DNA of 64,000 nucleotides. Source: Flavobacterium humidisoli. Lineage in GTDB: Bacteria; Bacteroidota; Bacteroidia; Flavobacteriales; Flavobacteriaceae. Position 1 is the stretch's first letter; each line of letters begins with the position of its first letter. The position numbers and the translations under genes are program-made. The notes below the pieces were generated by a model. That model saw nothing but the letters and a program-made list of their open reading frames with translations. It ran no database searches and was not told where the DNA came from. Of the stretch, positions 8,129 to 18,200 are shown in pieces. The DNA is taken from contig NZ_CP096829.1 in NCBI RefSeq assembly GCF_023272795.1, positions 620,001 through 684,000 of the forward strand, given 5' to 3'.

Positions 8129-9136
8129 TTAATTCGCCTCAGCCATAAATTCCTCTGCTTTTTCTACCATATTATAGCTTCCGCAAAAGAAAGGCACTCT
8201 TTGATGCAGTTCTGTCGGTTGGATTTCCATAATTCTTCCAAAACCATCTGTTGCTTTTCCTCCTGCTTGTTCTGCTAAAAACGCCATCGGATTACATTCA
8301 TATAACAAACGTAATTTCCCTTTTGGTGCTTTTGAACTTGTTGGATAAATGTAGACACCGCCTTTAATCATATTTCGATGAAAATCGGCTACCAAACTGC
8401 CGATGTATCTCGAAGTGTACGGTCTGTCTTCTTCTTCACGCTGGCAGTATTTAATGTAATTTTTTACGCCCTGCGGAAAATGAACATAATTCCCCTCGTT
8501 TACCGAGTAAATATTTCCATTTTTTGGAAATCTCATGTTTGGGTGCGAAAGGTAAAATGTACCAATCGCAGGATTTAGTGTAAAACCATTCACCCCATGT
8601 CCAGTTGTATAAACAAGCATTGTAGAAGTTCCATAAATTACATAGCCTGCTGCAACTTGATTGATTCCCGGCTGTAAAAAATCCTCGCTAGTTACCGGGG
8701 TTCCTATTGGAGTAATTCTTCTGAAAACAGAAAAAATAGTTCCCACAGAAACATTTACATCAATGTTTGAAGATCCGTCAAGCGGATCCATTAAGATCAC
8801 GTACTTATTATTATGACAGTTGTCGCTCCCCTGAACTGTAATAAAATCGTCGTTTTCTTCAGAAGCAATACCACAGACAATCTCACGGTTTATTAACGTC
8901 TGGATAAATACTTCGTTTGCATAGACATCTAATTTTTGCTGGTCTTCTCCTTGAACATTCTGCTCGCCAGCGGCGCCAATAATGTCTACTAAACCTGCTT
9001 GATTAACTTTATGATTGACAACCTTTGCTGCCAAACGAATCGAGTTAATAATTCGGGAAAGTTCTCCCGACGAATACTGAAATGCTTTTTGGTGCTCAAT
9101 AATAAACTCTCCCAGTGTTTTATTGCGTTCTTCCAT
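8129..9136 (-). CDS. fbp: Fructose-1,6-bisphosphatase, class I
   Basis: Hydrolyses fructose-1,6-bisphosphate in gluconeogenesis. The 335-residue protein has the class I metal-binding motif [10 protein letters not shown] (117-126), the upstream Glu pair EEN (93-95), and the C-terminal substrate-binding segment [23 protein letters not shown]. Length is normal for bacterial class I enzymes. The start at 9136 ([11 protein letters not shown]) fits the family N-terminus. It is divergent from the GNAT gene across a 171-base spacer. Confidence 0.97.
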   Translation of the reverse strand: MEERNKTLGEFIIEHQKAFQYSSGELSRIINSIRLAAKVVNHKVNQAGLVDIIGAAGEQNVQGEDQQKLDVYANEVFIQTLINREIVCGIASEENDDFITVQGSDNCHNNKYVILMDPLDGSSNIDVNVSVGTIFSVFRRITPIGTPVTSEDFLQPGINQVAAGYVIYGTSTMLVYTTGHGVNGFTLNPAIGTFYLSHPNMRFPKNGNIYSVNEGNYVHFPQGVKNYIKYCQREEEDRPYTSRYIGSLVADFHRNMIKGGVYIYPTSSKAPKGKLRLLYECNPMAFLAEQAGGKATDGFGRIMEIQPTELHQRVPFFCGSYNMVEKAEEFMAEAN

Positions 9137-9208
9137 TGCTAAATCGTTATAGTTTTATTTTTAAGTCACAAATATCGTCTATTTTGTGAGAATGATTTAA
9201 AAATTATT

Positions 9209-9236
9209 TTGTTAGTTTGTTACTATTGTATATTTG
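9209..9236 (+). promoter_or_regulatory. Promoter of the GNAT gene (TTG-N17-TATATTTG)
   Basis: TTG at 9209-9211 and TATATTTG at 9229-9236 are separated by 17 nt, matching the Bacteroidota consensus at both boxes. The ATG is at 9308, leaving a leader of about 65 nt. Confidence 0.6.
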
Positions 9237-9307
9237 CTAATAATCTGCAAAAAGCGACCAATAAAATGAAGCTTTTTTAGATAATAAATACCTAAAAATA
9301 CGAATAC

Positions 9308-9796
9308 ATGAATATTAGAAAAGGAAATCCTGAAGACATGAAATCGGTGTTAGAGCTTATTCAGGAGCTGGCTATATTCGAAAAAGAGCCTGATGCGGTT
9401 GTCATTACTGAGGAAGATTTAATACGCGATGGTTTTGGTGAAAAGCCATTATTTCACGTTTTTGTAGCAGAAATCGAAAACGAAGAAAAACAGAAAGAAA
9501 TTGTTGGAATTGCATTGTATTATTATCGCTATTCTACCTGGAAAGGAAAGACCATTCATCTCGAAGATTTGATTGTAAAAGAAAAGATGCGTGGGACAGG
9601 TTTAGGTTCTGCTCTTTATGCCGAAATCATGAAACAAGGAAAAAGAGATAATGTTAGAAGAGTAGAGTGGAATGTTTTGGCATGGAATACACCAGCAGTT
9701 AATTTTTACAAGAATTCTGGCGCCAAAATTCTAGAAGACTGGCAAGTGGTTCAAATGGATGAAGCAGGCGTTAATTCGTTCTTAGAAAAATTATAA
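9308..9796 (+). CDS. GNAT family N-acetyltransferase
   Basis: A 162-residue cytoplasmic acetyltransferase. The acetyl-CoA loop is seen in VKEKMRGTGLGSALYAEIM (motif RGxGxGSAL) after strand IHLEDLIV. The late motif WNTPAVNFYKNSGAKILEDWQVVQM is typical of the diamine/spermidine-acetyltransferase-like branch. The acceptor is unknown. It lies upstream of lysC on the same strand with a 141-base gap that includes a heptamer array, so co-transcription is possible but uncertain. Confidence 0.9.
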   Translation: MNIRKGNPEDMKSVLELIQELAIFEKEPDAVVITEEDLIRDGFGEKPLFHVFVAEIENEEKQKEIVGIALYYYRYSTWKGKTIHLEDLIVKEKMRGTGLGSALYAEIMKQGKRDNVRRVEWNVLAWNTPAVNFYKNSGAKILEDWQVVQMDEAGVNSFLEKL

Positions 9797-9807
9797 AACA
9801 TAGTTTG

Positions 9808-9930
9808 CTACAGATTATGAGGATTTAAAATCTGTGTAAATCATTTTATCGGGATAGTTATCGGCGGTAACAGAAAAACAAAATACTAGGTTTCGATTTG
9901 AATCTGAAATCTAAAATCTAAAATCTATTA
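9808..9930. repeat. Degenerate CAGATTA element and 7-nt array before lysC
   Basis: 9808-9852 is a degraded relative of the inverted-repeat element at 54396-54455: both contain AAAATCTGTGTAAATC, and 54396-54455 carries it on its reverse strand. 9902-9929 holds four ATCT-type heptamers at exactly 7-nt spacing (9902, 9909, 9916, 9923), ending 8 bases before the lysC ATG. No lysine riboswitch structure is seen. Confidence 0.5.
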
Positions 9931-9937
9931 ATTAAAA

Positions 9938-11197
9938 ATGAGAGTATTTAAATTTGGAGGAGCATCGGTAAAAGATGCAGATGGAATTAAAAACGTATAC
10001 GACGTTTTACAAAAAGTAGGTTACGAAGATGTAATTCTTGTAGTTTCGGCTATGGGAAAAACAACAAATGCTCTTGAAGTGGTAATCAAGAATTACTTTG
10101 AAAAATCGACAGAATTGAATTCTTCTGTTCAGGAAATCAAAAAATATCATAATCAGATCTTATTGGATTTGTTTGAAGATGAAAATCATGCCGTTTTTGC
10201 AGCTGTAAATGCACAGTTTGCTGAACTAGAATATTTCTTAGCACATAATAAATCTCCAAATTACAACTTTGTTTACGATCAGGTTGTAAGTTTTGGTGAG
10301 TTGATTTCGACTAATATTTTAAGTCATTTTATGAATTTCATGGGAATTCAGACGCAATGGCTTGACGTTCGTAATTTTATCAAAACGAATGCAAACTACA
10401 GAGATGCAGAAGTTGATTGGGAAACTACGCAGCAAAACATCAGCAAAAATGTACCTAGAAAACAATTAAATATTACACAAGGATTTTTAGGTGCCGACGA
10501 AAATAACTTTACTACAACTCTTGGCCGTGAAGGTTCTGATTATACTGCTGGAATTTTTGCTTATTGCTTAAATGCTGAAAGTGTAACGATCTGGAAAGAT
10601 GTTCCTGGAGTTATGAATGCCGATCCGCGTTATTTTGAAAACGCAAGTTTGTTAAACCAGATTTCGTACCGTGAAGCTATCGAATTGGCATTTTACGGAG
10701 CAACGGTTATTCACCCAAAAACATTACAGCCGTTACAGAAAAAAGAAATTCCATTATACGTAAAATCGTTTATCAATCCGTTATTAAAAGGAACTTGTGT
10801 TTCTAAAGGAGTTGATTTGGAACCACAATATCCATGTTTTATCGTAAAAAGAGAACAGCTTTTAATTTCGCTTTCATCAATTGATTTTTCTTTTATTATG
10901 GAAGAAAACATCAGTGAGATTTTCGGTTTATTCCACGAATTCAAAATCAAAGTAAACTTAATTCAGAACTCTGCCATTAGTTTCTCTGTTTGTGTAGAAG
11001 ATAAATTTGGAAATTTCCCAGAATTGAATGCGATTCTTTCTAAAAAATTCAAAGTAGAATACAGCGAAAATGTAACCTTATATACCATTCGTCACTTTAC
11101 AGAAGAAGCTGCCCAGACGGTTGAAGCGAATAAAGAAGTTTTATTGAAACAAGTTAGCCGCGAAACCATGCAGATTGTGACGAAAGAATTAATCTAA
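9938..11197 (+). CDS. lysC: Aspartate kinase (monofunctional)
   Basis: Phosphorylates aspartate, the first step to lysine, threonine, methionine and diaminopimelate. The 419-residue protein has the N-terminal kinase motif KFGGASVKDADG (5-16), the second signature TTLGREGSDYTAGIFAYC, and a C-terminal ACT-type regulatory region (about 300-400). Length fits a monofunctional aspartokinase with no homoserine dehydrogenase fused. The ATG at 9938 matches the family N-terminus. It ends in a clear terminator, so it is the last gene of its unit. Confidence 0.95.
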   Translation: MRVFKFGGASVKDADGIKNVYDVLQKVGYEDVILVVSAMGKTTNALEVVIKNYFEKSTELNSSVQEIKKYHNQILLDLFEDENHAVFAAVNAQFAELEYFLAHNKSPNYNFVYDQVVSFGELISTNILSHFMNFMGIQTQWLDVRNFIKTNANYRDAEVDWETTQQNISKNVPRKQLNITQGFLGADENNFTTTLGREGSDYTAGIFAYCLNAESVTIWKDVPGVMNADPRYFENASLLNQISYREAIELAFYGATVIHPKTLQPLQKKEIPLYVKSFINPLLKGTCVSKGVDLEPQYPCFIVKREQLLISLSSIDFSFIMEENISEIFGLFHEFKIKVNLIQNSAISFSVCVEDKFGNFPELNAILSKKFKVEYSENVTLYTIRHFTEEAAQTVEANKEVLLKQVSRETMQIVTKELI

Positions 11198-11240
11198 TAT
11201 TGCTTTATAAAAGGTAATTATTTAATTCAAAAATTATTGA

Positions 11241-11271
11241 AAAGGCTTCACTTCATTGTGGAGCCTTTTTT
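11241..11271 (+). terminator. Intrinsic terminator of lysC
   Basis: Stem AAAGGCTTCAC (11241-11251) / GTGGAGCCTTT (11258-11268) with one mismatch, followed by a T run. The open frame of the next small gene begins inside this hairpin, so its start must be further down. Confidence 0.85.
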
Positions 11272-11339
11272 ATTTCGAAAGAATTTTCTTCGTTCATCTG
11301 TTTTTTGATTATATTTACTTTCTTTCTAAAGAACTTAAA

Positions 11340-11531
11340 ATGAGCAAAAAGAGCTTTTTATTAGTTTTCATTATCCTTGGTTTATTGTACATCAGTATAT
11401 CTTTAAGTCCGTTGCTTGCGAAGGACATTAAAGACATTTCTTACTCCGATTTTAGATTAGTGATTGGTCCTTTTCTTTCTACAGTCGCTATTCTCATTAC
11501 CTATACACAACTGAAAAGGAGAAAAAATTAA
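11340..11531 (+). CDS. Small two-helix membrane protein
   Basis: A 63-residue protein starting MSKKSFLLVFIILG, with two hydrophobic segments (about 5-24 and 40-57) and a basic tail (QLKRRKN). No family is recognised. The ATG at 11340 was chosen because an upstream extension to 11256 lies in the lysC terminator. It ends 4 bases before the facing receptor gene stop. Function unknown; a real but weakly supported gene. Confidence 0.55.
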   Translation: MSKKSFLLVFIILGLLYISISLSPLLAKDIKDISYSDFRLVIGPFLSTVAILITYTQLKRRKN

Positions 11532-11535
11532 TTAT

Positions 11536-13773
11536 TTACCTCGCTCTATTATTCTCCGACTGCTCAACTTCCGATTTTTTATAAGTGGTCTTTTTTGAAT
11601 CTCCAAAACTATACGTTGCAATTAATTTAAAATAATCAGTGCTATAGGTTCGGTGATAATAAATTTGGGTTTGCCCTACATTATAATCGCCAGAAACCAT
11701 AAACTTATGAAAGATGTCGTTTGCTGTAAAATTGAGTTTTAAAGCATCTTTAAAAAAGTTTCTCTCTATTCCTAAAGTGACTGTCGAACGGCCATTTTCG
11801 CTTCCCAATCCATAACTTCGATCACTTAAATACCAAGCCAAAAGCTGCAGTTTAAAAAAATTAGGAATAGTAAATGTATTATTAGTATATAAATAAATTT
11901 GAGGCTCTACGGGACTAAAAGCAAATGCATAATAATTGTCTACCGATTTCTGCCAGGTAATGCTTGCTGTATTAACCGAATTCCACCATTTGACATTGAA
12001 AGATCTGGATAGCGAAGTAAAAAAAGTATGCCCTTTTTCTAGATTTAGTGCTCTTAAAATATAGCTGTTTGGCGTATCTCCGCGTAAAGCCGCAGCAGAA
12101 ATCGGATCTATTTTATAAGTGTAGCCAACTTTAAAATCGATTTTTTTGTACATCGTCCCGATTTCAAAAGCGTGTGTTTTTTCTGGAAGCAAATTCGGAT
12201 TTCCTTCAATCGTAGTAAAGGGATCCTGATAAATCACATACGGATTTAAAGCCTGATATCTAGGTCTTGTAATTCTGGAAACATAGGAGAAATGCGCTTT
12301 CCAATCTTCTAAAAGATTAAAGTTTAAAAGTGCATTGGGAAAAAAATTACCATAGGATTTATCAAATTTCTGAATTCCGTTGGCATTTGTAAATAAATTA
12401 TAATTTGTTTTTTCGCCTCTTACGCCAAGAGAAAAATTGATTTTATCGTTCAATTTCCCGATATAATTAAAGTAAGCTGCAGCGATTTTTTCACTGTATT
12501 CAAAATCGCTCGAAAGTTCGTCATCCAGCTCAAAATTTATTTCATCATCAGAAATCAAGAAATCTGTTCCTGAATTTATTGTAGCGTGGCTAAACTTCGC
12601 TCCTATTTCTAGTTTTGCTTTTTCATTTATTTTCTTCGAATAATCAGCTTGAACTGCAATTATATTGATCCGGCTTCCCACATTATTCTTTAAATACCTT
12701 TCAGAATCTGTTTCTTCGATCAAGCCATTTTCGTCAATAAAATCTCTTATAGTTTGATTATAATTTGAAAATTGTGATCCTAGAAACAATGTAGAGCCTT
12801 TAGCCGTTGTCCAATTATAATTCAAATTGATAAACTGATTTAACAAAACATCGTTTCGGTCAACATCTGTGGCATAAAAACTATTTCCTGAATTATTGGT
12901 TATCGAGTTCCTGCTTTCAGTAATTCCGCCAAGATCATTTACATTTCCGCTATAAGCCAATGAAATGTAATTATTTGAAGAAAAACTATATTGAAGTCCA
13001 AATCCGAAATTAGAATAATTATTAAATCTTCTTTTCCAGTCGGTTGTCAATTCAGATTTCATAAAATCATCAGGATCAGGGCGTGTTCTTGTGGTGTAGA
13101 GCAACTCGCGGTTTCTTCCTAACTGCAAACCGTAATTGGTTACAAACGAAAATTTCCCTTTCGAATAATTAAAATCAACAAGCGTATTATAAATTGTTCC
13201 TCCAAATTTAGAAACGGTCACATGCTGATTGACGGTTCCCGTTACACCGCTTTCGATGTTTTGCTTGGTAATAATATTAATAACCGCTTTTCCTTCGGCA
13301 TCGTATCTCGCAGAAGGATTAGAAATGACTTCAATCTTTTGAATTTGCGAAACAGGAATTGCAGCAAAGCGTTCATAATTAATCAAAACTCCGTTGAGAT
13401 AAATTATGGCTTCCCCTTTTCCTACAACGCTAATTTCTCCGTCGGCAACCACAACATTGGGCACTCTTCCTAACAATTCGTTTACCGAACTGCTTGTTGC
13501 CAGAACAGTTCCGTTTACATTGACATCAATATTGCCGTTTGCCCCGTATTTTAACAATACCGGTTGGCTTTTTATAACCACTTCATTTAGCTCGTTGTGC
13601 TCTTTCTCTTTAATAATTACAGTATCTTGAGCAAACTTTAACAACCTTCCATAGAGTACATCATCACTATAATAACTTTTATCTGCATTTTTTTTTATGC
13701 GTTGCGCTTTTATTTCTATTGATGAAAAAATCAGAAGAAAAACATAAAGGATAACCAAATTTAGAAATCTCAT
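11536..13773 (-). CDS. TonB-dependent-receptor-like outer membrane beta-barrel protein
   Basis: A 745-residue outer-membrane protein with a signal peptide (about 1-24, ending IKAQ). It has a plug-like domain (about 70-155: GNIDVNVNGTVLATSSSVNELLGRVPNV and NPSARYDAEGKAVINIITK) and a C-terminal barrel of the OMP_b-brl_3 type. The usual N-terminal carboxypeptidase-like domain is absent, so it belongs to the short receptor clade often found beside regulators. Substrate unknown. ATG 13773 (MRFLNLVIL) is preferred to an upstream TTG. The 7TM-AraC gene lies 114 bases upstream on the same strand and is the likely regulator. Confidence 0.88.
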   Translation of the reverse strand: MRFLNLVILYVFLLIFSSIEIKAQRIKKNADKSYYSDDVLYGRLLKFAQDTVIIKEKEHNELNEVVIKSQPVLLKYGANGNIDVNVNGTVLATSSSVNELLGRVPNVVVADGEISVVGKGEAIIYLNGVLINYERFAAIPVSQIQKIEVISNPSARYDAEGKAVINIITKQNIESGVTGTVNQHVTVSKFGGTIYNTLVDFNYSKGKFSFVTNYGLQLGRNRELLYTTRTRPDPDDFMKSELTTDWKRRFNNYSNFGFGLQYSFSSNNYISLAYSGNVNDLGGITESRNSITNNSGNSFYATDVDRNDVLLNQFINLNYNWTTAKGSTLFLGSQFSNYNQTIRDFIDENGLIEETDSERYLKNNVGSRINIIAVQADYSKKINEKAKLEIGAKFSHATINSGTDFLISDDEINFELDDELSSDFEYSEKIAAAYFNYIGKLNDKINFSLGVRGEKTNYNLFTNANGIQKFDKSYGNFFPNALLNFNLLEDWKAHFSYVSRITRPRYQALNPYVIYQDPFTTIEGNPNLLPEKTHAFEIGTMYKKIDFKVGYTYKIDPISAAALRGDTPNSYILRALNLEKGHTFFTSLSRSFNVKWWNSVNTASITWQKSVDNYYAFAFSPVEPQIYLYTNNTFTIPNFFKLQLLAWYLSDRSYGLGSENGRSTVTLGIERNFFKDALKLNFTANDIFHKFMVSGDYNVGQTQIYYHRTYSTDYFKLIATYSFGDSKKTTYKKSEVEQSENNRAR

Positions 13774-13887
13774 AAACTTTAACAATTAACAGTTTGACTT
13801 TTATTTGAAACAAAAGTCATCCGAAAATCAATGAATGAGATTCCAAAAAGCGAAATCAGGAGTACGAATTTATAAATTGATACTCAA

Positions 13888-14946
13888 TTAGGATTGTAAA
13901 GCCTGAAGCTGATAGTTGAGCGGAGTTGTTCCCGTATGCTTTTTGAATGCTGCGAAAAAGGTTGATTTAGAATTAAATCCAACATCGTAGCCCACAGATT
14001 CTAATGTCAATTTATCTGAAGAAGTGATAATTTTACACGCTTCGTTGATTCTGAATTCGTTTACGTAACTGGTAAAATTCTTTCCTAGATTATTATTCAG
14101 AAACTGCGATAATTGATGGCTTGAGATATTAATTTCTTGAGATAAATCTTGAAGCGTTAAGTTTGGATTTTTATATAAACTTTTTTCAAACATGGCGTTC
14201 TCCAGTTTTTCTGACCACATTAATGCATCTGCTGATTCTATTTTTTTATTCAAAATCTTTCCATTCAATAAAAACAAATCGTCTGTTTTTTTTCGATACA
14301 AAAGAATCGAAATTCCTAAATATAAAATGAATGAAAAAACTACTGCTCCACTTATATATGTAGCTCCTGGCGCTCCCATAATGGATAGAAAATAAAATAG
14401 AAACAAAAGAAAATTACCTAAAAAAAGCATTCCGAACCACATTTCGGCTGGAGTCGTTTTTTCTTTTCTCCTGAGGATTTTTTTCAAAACGCCACGAAGT
14501 TCAAAACCAGCAAAAGTAATGTATACAAACCATTGGAAATAGATAATTCTAATCAAATAACCTCTCCAAAGTTCTGGATACGCTTCGTAAGGATATAAAA
14601 TGCCAACCGCAACGATTAAAATTCCCCAAAATACCAATGTAAATTTCCATGATGTGGGCATTCTATGCACTTCTTCAACTGCCGATTTGATGAAATAATA
14701 CAAAAAAGGCCCGATAAAGAAACAAGCTGTAAGGCCAAACTGCAGATACATTTTTGGAAGTTCGGGATGAAAATAAACAAATACAGATTTTCCGATCCGG
14801 ATACTTAATGCAAACAAAAGCGCGCCTAGAAAATAATTCGTCAAGTATTTTTTCTTGGTAAAAAAAAAGAAATAAACACCGAGAATAATTCCGTTGAAAA
14901 CTCCTAAAGCACTGAAAAAGAACAAGAGTTCTTTGCTAGTATCCAT
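13888..14946 (-). CDS. Membrane-anchored AraC family transcriptional regulator
   Basis: A 352-residue protein with about seven hydrophobic helices in residues 1-215 and a C-terminal AraC/XylS DNA-binding domain (about 245-350). The latter shows NLTLQDLSQEINISSHQLSQFLN and the signature VGYDVGFNSKSTFFAAFKKHTGTTPLNY. Such 7TM-AraC fusions are common in Bacteroidota and presumably sense an envelope or membrane signal directly. It lies just upstream of the receptor gene in the same direction, which it may control. The gap to the plus-strand barrel gene is 274 bases. Confidence 0.9.
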   Translation of the reverse strand: MDTSKELLFFFSALGVFNGIILGVYFFFFTKKKYLTNYFLGALLFALSIRIGKSVFVYFHPELPKMYLQFGLTACFFIGPFLYYFIKSAVEEVHRMPTSWKFTLVFWGILIVAVGILYPYEAYPELWRGYLIRIIYFQWFVYITFAGFELRGVLKKILRRKEKTTPAEMWFGMLFLGNFLLFLFYFLSIMGAPGATYISGAVVFSFILYLGISILLYRKKTDDLFLLNGKILNKKIESADALMWSEKLENAMFEKSLYKNPNLTLQDLSQEINISSHQLSQFLNNNLGKNFTSYVNEFRINEACKIITSSDKLTLESVGYDVGFNSKSTFFAAFKKHTGTTPLNYQLQALQS

Positions 14947-15038
14947 AATTTAAGTTAGTTATATACTTAGCAAAGCTAAAATATTATTTTTAAATGGAAA
15001 TCAATTAACTTTATAATAGCTAAATAATACCAAAAATA

Positions 15039-15107
15039 ATGAAAGACTTTAACGACCCAAGCGAAGAAATGAAAAACGAATGGGAAAATGATCCGGACTC
15101 GTTTTAG
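15039..15107 (+). pseudogene. Possible remnant of a small DUF5808-like gene
   Basis: A 22-codon frame MKDFNDPSEEMKNEWENDPD... ends in TAG just where DUF5808-type proteins continue with an aromatic NW-K-G-FY segment. The same frame beyond the stop reads LLLNTENNLR, faintly like the continuation. It may be a decayed gene. The rest of 14947-15220 is AT-rich and holds nothing else I recognise. The family match is from memory and weak. Confidence 0.3.
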
Positions 15108-15220
15108 CTTTTATTAAATACGGAAAATAACCTTCGCTGCCGATTAATAAATCTAAAATATACTAAACCAAAATTCCCAATTATAAATACTACTTTTGGC
15201 TTTTTAGAGTTAAAGTATTT

Positions 15221-18200
15221 ATGTTGAAAAAATTACTGTTTTTGACGGTTTTCTTCTGGTTTTCTGCGCTTCAGGCTCAGGAAACTGAATCACTGTACAA
15301 AACCAAAAAAGTAATAGTTTCAAAAGACACCATTCGTCTTGAAAAAGTCTCTATAAATTCTGGATTTTTTCAAATTCTAAATACCAAAAATCAACCAATC
15401 GATTCGACTTCTTATAAAGTCAATTTTCAAAAAGGATATTTGCTTTTAAATGAAAATTTTCAATCGGTTTCAGATACCTTAATTGTCAATTATCTTAATT
15501 ATCCTGATCTCTTAACTAAAGAATACAGCCTTTACAAATCGGAACAAATTGTAAGCGGCGATGTCGGAACAGAGAAACTTTACCGAATAGACAACAATTC
15601 AAACACCAAAAAAGTAACCCCTTTTGATGGTTTGGAAACTTCTGGAAGCATTACTCGTGGTATTACGGTTGGCAATAATCAAAGTACGGTTTTAAACTCC
15701 AATTTAGACTTGCAGATTACAGGAAAACTTTCAGACAAAGTGAGTTTGAGGGCTTCGCTCCAAGATAATAATATTCCTTTGCAAGATGGCGGTTATTCAC
15801 AAAAACTGGATCAGTTTGACAATATTTTTATCGAACTTTTTAGCGAAGACTGGAATATTCGCGCCGGCGATGTTTTTTTAGAAAATAGAAAAACGCAATT
15901 TTTAGGCTTTAACAAAAAGGTGCAAGGGCTTTCTGCCAACTTTGATTTTGATACCGAAGAAAGCAAAACCAATGTTTTTGCTTCTGTGGCTTTTGTAAAA
16001 GGGCAATATGCCAAAAGTACTTTTACGGGTCAAGAAGGAAATCAAGGTCCTTACAAACTAAAAGGTCAAAATGGCGAATTGTATGTTCTTGTTATTTCAG
16101 GTTCGGAACGCGTTTATGTAAACGGGGTTTTATTAAAAAGAGGTGAAAACAACGATTATGTGATTGATTACAATGCGGGAGAAATTGTCTTTACTTCGCT
16201 TTTTACTATTACTTCAGAAATGCGTATTAATGTAGAATACCAATATTCAGAACGCAATTACAATCGATTAGTCACTTACGCTGGCGCAACACACGAAAAT
16301 AAAAACTGGAGTTTTGGCGGTTATTTGTATTCTGAAAATGACATGAAAAATCAGCCTTTGCAGCAAAATCTTTCTACAGAACAAGTTCAAATTTTAAGTC
16401 AGGCCGGTGATGATATCAATTTGATGAAAGCGCCTTCTGCTTACGAAGATACTTATGCCGAAAATAAAATTTTATATAAAAAGACACTCATCAATTCGGT
16501 TGAAGTTTATGAGTATTCGAATAATTCTGCCGATGTTTTGTACAATGTAAGATTTAGCCAAGTTGGTGCAAATGCTGGAAATTATATTATTCAAAACAAT
16601 AATTCTGTTGAACGAATTTATCAATACATTGAACCTGTCAACGGAATTCTGCAAGGAAATTACGAACCAATTGTACAGCTTGTTGCACCAATGAAACTTC
16701 AAGTAGCTACTTTTTTAGGAAAATACAATCCGAATGAAAAAACATTGGTCGATTTTGAATTGGCTGTTAGTAATAATGACCAAAATTTATTTTCTGGAAT
16801 TGACGATTCTAATAATGAAGGAGTTGCTTTTAAAACCAATCTTAAAAAACGTCTTTTTTCTAGAGACTGGAGCTTAGACGCTTTTGCCAATTATCAATAT
16901 GTGCAGCAGAATTTTAAATCGGTGGAGCGTTTATACAATATTGAGTTCAATCGCGACTGGAACTTAACGGGAACACTTTATGGCAATCAGAGCCTTTTGG
17001 TTACGGGTTTGAATTTTGATTTATTTTCGAAAAAGGAAACTTCAAACATTGGTTTGCTTACTTATCAATTTGAGAAATTAGATTTTAGCGAAAGCTATAC
17101 TGGCGTACGGCATACCACAAATGCTTTGTTTAAATTGAAAAATTGGACGATCGAAAACAGCGGAAGTTTCTTGAATTCTGATGCCACAGCTTCGACCTCA
17201 AAATTCATTAGAAATCAAACGAGAACCAAATATCATTTTGGCAAAAACTGGGTTGGTGGAACTATGCAACTAGAAGACAATCAGGAAAAAGACAAAGTGA
17301 CCAATCAGTTTTCGGCTTTAAGCCAAAGATTTACAGAATATGGCGTATTTACAGGACGTGGCGACAGCACCAAAGTTTTCGTGGAAGTTGGTTTTCTGCA
17401 AAGACGCAACGATAGTTTGCAAAACGGATTATTACAGCACGTTAATAATTCGCAGACTTATTATTTAAGATCAAAATTAATTCAGACCAAGAAGACCGAT
17501 TTAGCCGTTTATGCGAGTTATCGAAATCTAGATTTTACCGATAAATCTAGACAGAACGAACCTTCTCTAAATTCGAGAGTCTTATACAATGATCGTTTTT
17601 TTAATCAGTTCATGCAAATTGGAACAGCTTACGAAACGAGTTCTGGAACTATTGCCCAGCAAGAATTTACATACGTAGAAGTGCCAACAGGACAAGGAGT
17701 TTACACTTGGAACGATTATAACGGAAACGGAATTCAGGAATTGGAAGAATTTGAAGTTGCCGTTTACCAAGATCAGGCGAGATATGTTAGAGTATTTTTA
17801 CCCAATCAGGTTTATATAAAAACCAACCAAAATAAGTTTTCGCAGTCTTTAACTTTGAATCCGCTACAATGGCAGAATGAAAAAGGATTTAAAAAAGTAC
17901 TGTCTTATTTCTATAATCAGACTTCTTTTATAATGGATCGAAAGATAAAAAGCGAGGGCGAAAAATTAGAACTCAATCCGTTTGATTCCTCAGAAGAAAA
18001 TATTTTAGGCTTGAATTCCAGTTTTAGAAACAGTTTGTTTTACAATCGAGGCAAACAAAAACATTCTGTAACCTATTCTTATTTGGTCAATAAAGGCAAA
18101 AGTCTACTTTCTATTGGTTCGCAAAATGTACAGAATTATTCGCATCAAATTCAATACACTCATTTGTACCAAAAGAGCTGGCTGTTTAATCTCTTTACCA

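Noticed and set aside
9797..9937. Lysine riboswitch before lysC
   Set aside because: The region is short and filled by repeats; no multi-helix core or terminator switch is visible.
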